From Phocaeicola_A sp963625535 (GTDB lineage Bacteria; Bacteroidota; Bacteroidia; Bacteroidales; Bacteroidaceae): DNA of 5,032 nt. Of this stretch, positions 1 through 5,032 are shown one piece after another. The notes below the pieces were generated by a model that was not told where the DNA came from, searched no databases, and was given only the letters and a program-made list of their open reading frames with translations. The position numbers and the translations under genes were made by a program. The stretch lies in contig CAVFUK010000109.1 of the NCBI GenBank assembly GCA_963625535.1, positions 1 to 5,032 of the forward strand, written 5' to 3'. Position 1 is the first letter of the stretch; each line of letters starts with the position of its first letter.

Positions 1-11
1 CCATAGGCGTG

Positions 12-63
12 ATATTCGTGCAAATAAATGTATCTTTGTGGCAAATATTCGTGCGAAAAAATG
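12..63. repeat. Imperfect 19-bp direct repeat, two copies at 33-bp period
   Basis: Units lie at 12-30 and 45-63 and agree at 17 of 19 positions. The first ten bases, ATATTCGTGC, are identical, and both units end in AAATG. The -7 box at 31-38 sits between them, and the second unit ends 5 bases before the ATPase start codon. The pair could be a regulator site or the trace of a small duplication in the leader. More copies could lie upstream of the window edge. Confidence 0.55.
31..38 (+). promoter_or_regulatory. Bacteroides-type -7 box for the AAA ATPase gene
   Basis: TATCTTTG fits the TAnnTTTG consensus exactly. Transcription would start near 42-45, giving a leader of about 25 bases before the ATG at 69. 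No TTTG lies 19-21 bases upstream (the bases near 7-11 are GCGTG), so the -33 half is poor or absent. The promoter may therefore be weak or activator-dependent. Confidence 0.45.
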
Positions 64-68
64 TAATC

Positions 69-1358
69 ATGGAGAGAAACGTCATCAAGCAACTCATTGC
101 ATGGAAGCAGAAGAGGAACCGCAAACCCCTCATACTCAACGGGGCAAGGCAGGTGGGTAAGACCTATATTCTGCAGGAGTTCGGTAGAAGATGCTACCAG
201 AAGATAGCCTACGTCAACTGCGACAAGAATGAAATGGTAGAAAAGGTATTCGCGCAAGACTATAACATAAGGCGGATACTGCTCTCGTTGTCCGCCATGT
301 TGCACGTCAACATTGAGCCGGAGAATACCTTGATAGTCTTCGATGAGGTCCAAGAGAACCCCATCGTGCTGAACTCACTGAAGTACTTTTGTGAGGACGC
401 CCCCGAGTATCATGTGGCGGTGGCGGGCTCTCTGCCGGGTATCTCCCTGCATAGCAACACCTGTTTCCCCGTTGGCAAAGTGGACATGATAAAGATGTAC
501 CCGATGACCTTCGATGAGTTCCTGATGGCTGTTGGCGAAGAGCCGTTGGTGAAGGTGCTAGGAACGAAGGATTTCTCTCTGATAGACTCGTTGTCGGTGA
601 AACTGACCGACTACTTGCGCCTGTATTACTATGTGGGCGGAATGCCGGCGGTCGTCATGGAGTTTGTTGCAAGTAAGAACCTGGAGGAGGTGAGGAACTT
701 TCAGAAGCAGATTCTCTTCGATTACCAGCGGGACTTCTCCAAACATGCCCCTTCGCAGGAAGTACCTCGCATCAACATGGTGTGGAGCTCCATACCTTCG
801 CAGTTGGCCAAGGAGAACAAAAAATTTGTCTTTGGTGCCTTGAAGAAAGGTGCTAGGGCTTCGGAGTTCGAGATTGCCATCCAGTGGCTTATCGATGCGG
901 GCTTGGTGTACCAAGTCAACCGCGTGTCGGCACCTGGGATGCCTTTGAAGTTTTATGAGGAGCTGTCCGTCTTCAAACTCTTCATCCTTGACATCGGGTT
1001 GATGGGTGCCATGGTGGATGTTCCGGCAGAGAGCATCTTGGTGGCTGACACTCTGATGAAAGAATGCAAAGGTGCATTCACCGAGCTCTTTGTGGTGTCG
1101 CAACTCATCCCGCTACAGTACCCGATGTATTACTTCAGCAGCAACGATTCGAGGGTGGAGATAGATTTGATTGTGCAGCACGGGACGATCATCACTCCCA
1201 TAGAAGTGAAGGCGGAGGAGAATGTGCATGCCAAGTCATTTCGTACATTCATGAGTAAACATCCCGACCTCAAAGGCCTGCGACTATCCATGAAGCCCTA
1301 TCAAGACCAAGGGTGGATGGAGAACCGTCCACTCTATGGAGCAGGAGCGTGGCTGTAG
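69..1358 (+). CDS. AAA family ATPase with DUF4143 C-terminal region
   Basis: A 429-residue cytoplasmic ATPase of the AAA_14/DUF4143 type, a family found in many copies in Bacteroidota whose cellular role is not established. Walker A is GARQVGKT at residues 25-32. Walker B is LIVFDE at 88-93, followed by VQENP. A sensor-like GSLPG lies at 120-124, where relatives usually have GSLLG. FPVGKVD (133-139), YPMTFDEF (144-151) and YYYVGGMP (186-193) are family hallmarks. A winged-helix-like stretch lies near 238-285. The C-terminus carries E364, D366 and E379-V-K381, resembling a PD-(D/E)xK nuclease fold. The ATG at 69 is preferred over the in-frame one at 9, because MERNVIKQLIAWKQ matches how relatives begin and the -7 box lies between the two. 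There is no clear Shine-Dalgarno sequence. The gene appears intact and monocistronic, ending before a strong hairpin. The family assignment is secure; nuclease activity is inference. Confidence 0.93.
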   Translation: MERNVIKQLIAWKQKRNRKPLILNGARQVGKTYILQEFGRRCYQKIAYVNCDKNEMVEKVFAQDYNIRRILLSLSAMLHVNIEPENTLIVFDEVQENPIVLNSLKYFCEDAPEYHVAVAGSLPGISLHSNTCFPVGKVDMIKMYPMTFDEFLMAVGEEPLVKVLGTKDFSLIDSLSVKLTDYLRLYYYVGGMPAVVMEFVASKNLEEVRNFQKQILFDYQRDFSKHAPSQEVPRINMVWSSIPSQLAKENKKFVFGALKKGARASEFEIAIQWLIDAGLVYQVNRVSAPGMPLKFYEELSVFKLFILDIGLMGAMVDVPAESILVADTLMKECKGAFTELFVVSQLIPLQYPMYYFSSNDSRVEIDLIVQHGTIITPIEVKAEENVHAKSFRTFMSKHPDLKGLRLSMKPYQDQGWMENRPLYGAGAWL

Positions 1359-1397
1359 CCGCACGCTCACTTTGCCGGCCGATATGCATGGAACTTG

Positions 1398-1421
1398 TAT
1401 ACCTATATATAATAAGGTATA
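1398..1421. repeat. Small AT-rich inverted repeat between convergent genes
   Basis: TATACCT at 1398-1404 is complemented by AGGTATA at 1415-1421 across a 10-base AT-only spacer. The stem is weak. It lies between the ATPase stop codon and the long hairpin and may be accessory to termination, or chance in an AT-rich stretch. Confidence 0.3.
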
Positions 1422-1427
1422 AAGCAA

Positions 1428-1481
1428 GAAGGAGAAGACATGTTCCTCAGTATTGCGACTGAGGGGTCTGTCTTCTCCTTC
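1428..1481. terminator. Long hairpin, shared terminator of the ATPase and GH2 genes
   Basis: A perfect 13-bp stem joins 1428-1440 (GAAGGAGAAGACA) to 1469-1481. After one T/C mismatch the stem continues with three G-U wobbles (1442-1444 with 1465-1467) and seven more pairs (1445-1451 with 1458-1464), closing on a 6-base loop at 1452-1457. The + strand is followed by GTTTATTCT and the - strand by TTGCTTTATA, both only moderately T-rich. The hairpin lies 69 bases after the ATPase stop and 24 bases after the GH2 stop. The wobbles pair only in + strand RNA (they become A/C on the other strand), so the structure is stronger for the ATPase transcript. Confidence 0.82.
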
Positions 1482-1505
1482 GTTTATTCTTAGAACGCTA
1501 GTCGT

Positions 1506-4500
1506 TTATCGGTTCGCCCAGCGCAGCATGTTGAGCAACAGTTGCTGGCCAACGGCGTTGGAACTGTTCTTGCCCTTCGTGTTGAAGGTGTTCATCGACT
1601 CGTTGATGCCGTCCAGGTCCACGGGTGAGGAGAATCCCTTCGTGTCGTGGATGCAGGCGGGGATGTCGAGCGTGGTGATGATGACCTTGCCACTGCCGGC
1701 GGGAATCACTTGAAGGGCTGAGTAGACCTCCTTCTTGTGGTCAGACACACAGCCTACGATGGTCTCGCCATTGAAGCAACGCAGACCGATGCGGCGACGG
1801 TTGTAGGTGGCGAAGCACTGATACTCCCAATTGAACACTACGTCGCACGGAAGGTCCTGGAACAACGGGTGCTTGCGGTTGAAGAAGTTACCGCCGTACC
1901 ACGATTTGCCGAGGACCTTTGAGCCACGATAGTCCAGCACTTCTTTGTCGGCCAACAAGTCGGCCCAACGCTCGGGGTTGTCCACCACGATGAGGGTGTG
2001 GCCTTTGTAGACCCACTCCAGGATGTCGCTAATGCCGCTGCCGAACTGGGTCGGCTCGTAGGCACCCACCAACAGATAGTCGCCTTGCGGTGTGCCTCCG
2101 TGATAGGCGGGCAGCTGCAGACCGGCCCCGCTGAGGAAGCGGTTCAGTGTGCCTGTGGTGTCCGCCACCATGCCGTTGGCGCTGATGCCTTCGGTGCTCA
2201 GCTGCACGGCGAAGATCTTGTCCTCGCCCTTGGCGGCCTCGGTGTTCCCTTTCAGCAACGAAGCCTCGATGCGGGTGTATCCTTTGCTCTTTGGTGCGAA
2301 AGCCCAGCGGGTCTGTAGACACTGACCGTAGTCGTTGCCGCCTTTCACGCTGACACGCTCCTTATGGGTGGCAACCGTCTGTCCCTGCTCGTCGATGGCT
2401 TTCAGCTGCAGCGTGTAGCTGCCTTTCAGGTTCTTCTCGTTCACGATGTAGGTGTCCACATAGGTCGTGTCGCCCACCTGCATCACCTTGCGGTTCATCT
2501 TCACGGCCAGGTAGAGCGGTTGGTTATAGTAAGCCAGCACCTCCGGGTCGCCTTTCGTGTTGCGGAAGTTGTCCACCATGCCCGAGTGGTTCTCCAGTTT
2601 CATGCTCTCCCATCCATTGATGGCGTAAGCGTCCACGGTGTTGCTGATGCGCACATTCTCTATCATGCGTCCTTGGTAGTAGAAGGCCACATTGCCCATG
2701 GCGCGCGTCAGATGGTCCACGGTGGGGAAAGCCTCGCTGAAGCCGTTTTCCCGGAGGAAGCGGTCGTACACGTCGTACCACTTCAGGTAGTCGTCCGCCT
2801 CCCAGTTGTTGGGCTTGCCGGACTTCAGCAGTTCCTCGCGGATGAGTTGCAGACGGGGTGGCGTGCCGATGGCACCGTCCTCGCCCCAGTAGATGATTTC
2901 GTCCTTGTGGTTGGAGTAACGCGGATAGTTGTCCTTGCCCAGGTAGAGGTTGTCGTGGTAGCAACCGGGACCTCCCGCGTGATGGCGGTCGTACCAGCCA
3001 TAGTCGTAGAAGGTGGTGTCGTTGGGCATCAGGTGGAGTTTGAAGTGTGCGTTGTGCTCGTTGAGCGGGTTGTTGCCGTTGCACGAGTTGTAGGTGAGGA
3101 TGCGTGTGGGGTCCAGCTGATGGGTCATGCGCATCTGTCGGTAGTCCTCAGCCTGCGGGTCGGCGCCGCGCTCGTTGTGCATATTGTAGATGACGAGCGA
3201 CGGGTGGTTGCGGTCGCGCTTCACCATGCGGGCCACTTTCTCGTTGCGGTAGCCGAAGTAGAAGCGGCTCTGCTTGTCGTTGTCGTTGAAGTGCTGTATG
3301 GGGTATTGGTTGCCGCCCGGCTCTTCGAAATAGAGCAGTCCCAACTCATCGGCATAGTCGAGCACGTTGGGCTGACCGATGGTGCGGTGGAAGTTGAGCA
3401 TGTTCAGTCCCAGGGACTTAGCCGCGAGAATCTGTTTCTTGGCTAGCGAGTCGGATGGTGTGATGCCGTTGTAGGGCCAGAAGCTCCACGAGATGGCTGT
3501 ACGCAGCACCATGCGCTTGCCGTTGAGGAAGAACTGACGGTCGCCTTGGATGTCCTTCACCTCGAACCAACGGAAGCCGAAACGTTCCGTCAGTTGGTCG
3601 TTGCCCAGGGTGAGCTGCAGGTCGTAGAGGTTCGGGCTGTCCACGCTCCATAACTTAGCCTTGGGCACGGAGATGGAGAGGTCGCGCACGTTCTCGCCTT
3701 GCTTCAGGTCGTTCCACTTCAGGCTCTGCTGATAGACCACATTGCCGGTGGCATGGTCGCGTATCTCGATGCGGAGGTCCTTGGCGGTCTGTGTGGAACC
3801 AGTCTCGTTGGCGGCAGTTATCTGCAGCTCCACGGTGCGGAGCTTAGGGGTGTTCTTGATGAACACGTTCTGTAGGTAGAGCTTGTCGGTAGCCTGCAGG
3901 GTCACCTTGCCCGTGATGCCGCCGAAGCCGTGCGACGGATTGGTGCGGTAGTCGCCCCAGGTGTACACTTGTGAGTCCTTCCAGTTGAAGTTGCCGTTGG
4001 GGTCGGTGATGCGGAAGGCGATGTCGTTCGTCTTCCCCGGCTCGATGTAGGGTGTGACATCGATGGTGAACGGCGTGCTGTTGACCAGGTCGTAGCCAGC
4101 CAACTGGTGGTTCACAAAAATCTCTGCACGGAAGCGTACGGCTCCCACGTTCATCACGATGCGTCGTCCGTCCCACTCGGCCGGCACGTCCACTTTCGTC
4201 TCGAACCAGGAGACGCCGGTGTAGTTGCCGGTCACGCCGAAGGTCTGTCCGTTCCATCCCCAGAGGTGTTCCTCTACGGTGGCCGGCAGGTTCACTCCGG
4301 TCTTGTCCGGAGTGTCGAGCAGTTGCCATCCTCCTGTGGGCAGGTTGACGGGCAGTTTCGATAGGTCTACCGGAGGCAGATAGAGTTCATCGTTTTGCCA
4401 TTGGGCCTTGCGGTCCAGCGTGATGTCCCAGTCTCGGGAGGAGAGGTCCACCGTCTCCCGTTCCTGGCCGAAGGCTTGCGCGGTGCAGAACGCGGCACAG

Positions 4501-4529
4501 GCAAGCAGTGTAAAAGCATTCCATTTCAT
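1506..4529 (-). CDS. Secreted glycoside hydrolase family 2 protein (beta-galactosidase-like)
   Basis: A 1007-residue retaining glycosidase, probably exported to the periplasm or cell surface, that would remove a beta-linked sugar from a glycan; the sugar cannot be named from sequence. Residues 1-19 form a signal peptide with a likely AQA cleavage site at 17-19. The sugar-binding jelly-roll spans about 66-215 and ends in GFGGITGKVTL. An Ig-like domain follows (about 216-325), then the TIM barrel (about 326-640). In the barrel, RNHPSLVIYNMHNE gives the acid/base E453 preceded by N452, and IIYWGEDGAIG gives the probable nucleophile E550. Their 97-residue spacing is normal for GH2. A second Ig-like domain covers about 670-775. 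Residues 780-1005 form an extra alpha/beta region resembling the amidotransferase-like domains of some beta-galactosidases. LacZ-type names would be an over-call. The frame is uninterrupted, ends in TAA and is GC-rich. No susC/susD or other glycan genes are visible beside it. Family membership is firm; substrate is unknown. Confidence 0.93.
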   Translation of the reverse strand: MKWNAFTLLACAAFCTAQAFGQERETVDLSSRDWDITLDRKAQWQNDELYLPPVDLSKLPVNLPTGGWQLLDTPDKTGVNLPATVEEHLWGWNGQTFGVTGNYTGVSWFETKVDVPAEWDGRRIVMNVGAVRFRAEIFVNHQLAGYDLVNSTPFTIDVTPYIEPGKTNDIAFRITDPNGNFNWKDSQVYTWGDYRTNPSHGFGGITGKVTLQATDKLYLQNVFIKNTPKLRTVELQITAANETGSTQTAKDLRIEIRDHATGNVVYQQSLKWNDLKQGENVRDLSISVPKAKLWSVDSPNLYDLQLTLGNDQLTERFGFRWFEVKDIQGDRQFFLNGKRMVLRTAISWSFWPYNGITPSDSLAKKQILAAKSLGLNMLNFHRTIGQPNVLDYADELGLLYFEEPGGNQYPIQHFNDNDKQSRFYFGYRNEKVARMVKRDRNHPSLVIYNMHNERGADPQAEDYRQMRMTHQLDPTRILTYNSCNGNNPLNEHNAHFKLHLMPNDTTFYDYGWYDRHHAGGPGCYHDNLYLGKDNYPRYSNHKDEIIYWGEDGAIGTPPRLQLIREELLKSGKPNNWEADDYLKWYDVYDRFLRENGFSEAFPTVDHLTRAMGNVAFYYQGRMIENVRISNTVDAYAINGWESMKLENHSGMVDNFRNTKGDPEVLAYYNQPLYLAVKMNRKVMQVGDTTYVDTYIVNEKNLKGSYTLQLKAIDEQGQTVATHKERVSVKGGNDYGQCLQTRWAFAPKSKGYTRIEASLLKGNTEAAKGEDKIFAVQLSTEGISANGMVADTTGTLNRFLSGAGLQLPAYHGGTPQGDYLLVGAYEPTQFGSGISDILEWVYKGHTLIVVDNPERWADLLADKEVLDYRGSKVLGKSWYGGNFFNRKHPLFQDLPCDVVFNWEYQCFATYNRRRIGLRCFNGETIVGCVSDHKKEVYSALQVIPAGSGKVIITTLDIPACIHDTKGFSSPVDLDGINESMNTFNTKGKNSSNAVGQQLLLNMLRWANR

Positions 4530-4588
4530 GGTTTCTCGGTAATAATAAGGTTTGTATTGTTATTAGAGTTAATAGTCCATTAAGTGTG

Positions 4589-4610
4589 GACCCGATGCTG
4601 CCGTCGGGTC
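4589..4610 (-). promoter_or_regulatory. Stem-loop at the predicted 5' end of the GH2 mRNA
   Basis: GACCCGA (4589-4595) and TCGGGTC (4604-4610) form a perfect, GC-rich 7-bp stem with an 8-base loop. On the - strand it falls within a few bases of the start site predicted from the -7 box at 4618-4625, leaving about 60 mostly AT-rich bases before the ATG. A competing 5-bp stem (GTCCA 4575-4579 with TGGAC 4587-4591) shares bases 4589-4591, so the two cannot form together. It could be a stabilising 5' stem, a control element, or a DNA operator rather than an RNA structure. Confidence 0.45.
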
Positions 4611-4617
4611 ACCGAGG

Positions 4618-4625
4618 CAAAAGTA
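4618..4625 (-). promoter_or_regulatory. Bacteroides-type -7 box for the GH2 gene
   Basis: Read on the - strand, the sequence is TACTTTTG, an exact TAnnTTTG match and the only one in the gap on this strand. Transcription would start near 4611-4614, giving a leader of about 80 bases. The nearest upstream TTTG (- strand, 4640-4643) is only 14 bases away rather than the usual 19-21. The core promoter is thus incomplete, as expected of a gene that needs an activator. Confidence 0.5.
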
Positions 4626-4680
4626 GATAATTCTTGTCACAAACGCTCTATGAAGACCCGACAAAATGATGAATGGTTTT

Positions 4681-4714
4681 CATTTCATACAACAAACCAC
4701 CCATTTCATACAAC
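4681..4714. promoter_or_regulatory. Tandem 13-bp direct repeat at 21-bp period, probable activator site
   Basis: CATTTCATACAAC is repeated exactly at 4681-4693 and 4702-4714. The 21-bp start-to-start distance is two turns of the helix, so a protein could bind both copies on one face. Tandem sites at this period are characteristic of AraC-type DNA-binding domains, including those of the hybrid two-component regulators that control glycan genes in Bacteroides. The second copy ends 13 bases before the -33 box of the small membrane protein gene, and the array is also upstream of the divergent GH2 promoter. Which gene it serves is unresolved. Confidence 0.6.
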
Positions 4715-4736
4715 GTTTCCATTCCCATTTGGAAAC
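4715..4736. promoter_or_regulatory. 7-bp palindrome overlapping a -33 box, possible operator
   Basis: GTTTCCA (4715-4721) and TGGAAAC (4730-4736) are perfect inverted repeats with an 8-base spacer. The right arm overlaps the TTTG at 4728-4731, and the left arm begins directly after the second 13-bp direct repeat. A dimeric regulator bound here would cover the -33 element and could block transcription. The identity of any such protein is unknown. Confidence 0.4.
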
Positions 4737-4760
4737 CTATTCTGTCGCAGGCTATCTTTG
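4728..4760 (+). promoter_or_regulatory. Full Bacteroides-type promoter for the small membrane protein gene
   Basis: TTTG at 4728-4731 and TATCTTTG at 4753-4760 match both halves of the consensus, with a 21-base spacer in the normal range. Transcription should begin near 4764-4767, about 20-24 bases ahead of the ATG at 4788. This is the best core promoter in the window, and it argues that the short reading frame downstream is really expressed. Confidence 0.75.
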
Positions 4761-4787
4761 CTGCAAACAATTAATCAGACGATAATT

Positions 4788-5000
4788 ATGATTGATTTGC
4801 AAAAATTAGATGACGCAATTAACTTAATGGTTGGATTGACAACTTACAATCCTGATTTGTTATGTTATTCCGATACTATAGGTCCGACACTTGTAAGCTT
4901 TTTGTTAGCTTCAGTCCTCGTTTTCGAAATCTTTCTTGCAGTGACAGCTGTAAGACTAGTCTATAAACTAATAAAGAAATTATATGGACGTTTTGTTTAA
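4788..5000 (+). CDS. Small single-pass membrane protein, 70 residues, function unknown
   Basis: I do not recognise this protein. Residues 1-33 are acidic (D3, D8, D9, D23, D29). Residues 34-55 form one hydrophobic segment, rich in L, V, A and F, containing a single glutamate (E47). The tail 56-70 is basic (R56, K60, K63, K64, R68). By the positive-inside rule the tail should be cytoplasmic and the N-terminus outside. The ATG at 4788 is chosen over in-frame starts from 4584 because the promoter at 4728-4760 would start the mRNA just upstream of it. There is no Shine-Dalgarno sequence, which is normal for the group. GC is about 32% by hand count (69 of 213), far below the neighbouring GH2 gene, suggesting a different origin. 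It is divergent from GH2 and separated from it by 258 bases. It could be a small regulatory membrane protein, a toxin-like or holin-like peptide, or the first gene of an operon continuing past the window. None of these is shown. Confidence 0.65.
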   Translation: MIDLQKLDDAINLMVGLTTYNPDLLCYSDTIGPTLVSFLLASVLVFEIFLAVTAVRLVYKLIKKLYGRFV

Positions 5001-5032
5001 AATTCTTTGTGGGTGTCTCTATGTGATAGGAC

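Larger units (their letters stand above)
4589..4661. repeat. Heptamer GACCCGA present three times
   Basis: GACCCGA occurs at 4589-4595 and 4655-4661, with its complement at 4604-4610. All three lie within 73 bases around the predicted GH2 promoter, in an otherwise AT-rich stretch. The first and third copies are in direct orientation and the second is inverted. This could be a regulator half-site, with one copy upstream of and two downstream of the -7 box. Confidence 0.4.

Noticed and set aside
9..68. Upstream extension of the ATPase gene to an ATG at 9
   Set aside because: The extra 20 residues do not fit the family's N-terminus, and the extension contains the -7 box and the direct repeats.
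558..1103. 181-codon open frame on the - strand inside the ATPase gene
   Set aside because: It lies entirely opposite conserved ATPase sequence and its product resembles no family.
2364..3446. 360-codon open frame on the + strand opposite the GH2 gene
   Set aside because: It is antisense to a well-supported enzyme, and its product is dominated by valine, histidine, alanine and leucine with no recognisable motif. GC-rich codons on the other strand explain the lack of stops.
4497..4529. Lipobox-like LLAC at residues 8-11 of the GH2 protein
   Set aside because: The hydrophobic stretch before C11 is too short for a lipoprotein signal, and the longer segment ending in AQA fits an ordinary signal peptide better. 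Lipoprotein status is not fully excluded.
4535..4616. Possible pairing of CTCGGT (4535-4540) with ACCGAG (4611-4616), which could mask the GH2 start region
   Set aside because: It is only six pairs across about 70 bases, and 4611-4616 may lie partly upstream of the transcription start.
4664..4685. AAATGA/TCATTT inverted repeat
   Set aside because: A 6-bp AT-rich match in AT-rich sequence is expected by chance, and it overlaps the stronger 13-bp direct repeat.
4584..4787. Upstream extension of the small membrane protein to in-frame starts from 4584
   Set aside because: It would run through the GH2 leader hairpin, the tandem repeats and the promoter; the mRNA predicted from 4728-4760 begins after it.
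1..5032. tRNA, rRNA, CRISPR array, transposase or attachment site
   Set aside because: I saw no cloverleaf, regularly spaced repeat-spacer pattern, transposase motif or terminal inverted repeat anywhere in the window.

Overview
The window looks like chromosomal DNA of a gut-type Bacteroidota (Bacteroidales) bacterium. Three things point there. The promoter elements match the Bacteroides primary sigma factor consensus (TTTG at -33, TAnnTTTG at -7) rather than the E. coli type. No gene has a strong Shine-Dalgarno sequence. The gene content, a DUF4143-type AAA ATPase and a large secreted family 2 glycoside hydrolase, is typical of that group. No taxon below order can be supported.

Layout. Positions 1-68 hold a short leader with a -7 box set between two imperfect 19-bp direct repeats. 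Positions 69-1358 (+) encode a 429-residue AAA ATPase with a C-terminal DUF4143 region ending in a nuclease-like ExK motif. It converges on the next gene across a 147-bp gap that holds a long hairpin, a shared terminator. Positions 1506-4529 (-) encode a 1007-residue exported GH2-family glycoside hydrolase with both expected catalytic glutamates and an extra C-terminal domain. Positions 4530-4787 are a dense divergent regulatory region. Positions 4788-5000 (+) encode a 70-residue single-pass membrane protein of unknown function, AT-rich unlike its neighbours. The last 32 bases hold nothing I can assign.

How the parts relate. The GH2 enzyme is probably exported to the periplasm or cell surface to cleave a beta-linked sugar from a glycan. 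No SusC/SusD pair, sulfatase or sensor is present, so membership of a polysaccharide utilization locus cannot be shown. The ATPase has no visible link to the GH2 gene and appears to be a separate transcription unit. The most information-rich part is 4589-4760: a heptamer present three times, a hairpin at the predicted 5' end of the GH2 mRNA, a tandem 13-bp repeat at exactly 21-bp period, and a 7-bp palindrome over the -33 box of a near-perfect promoter for the small membrane protein. This looks like real transcriptional control, possibly by an AraC-type or hybrid two-component regulator, but the regulator is not in the window. I found no convincing evidence of a wholly new system; the small membrane protein with its elaborate promoter is the best candidate for something undescribed.
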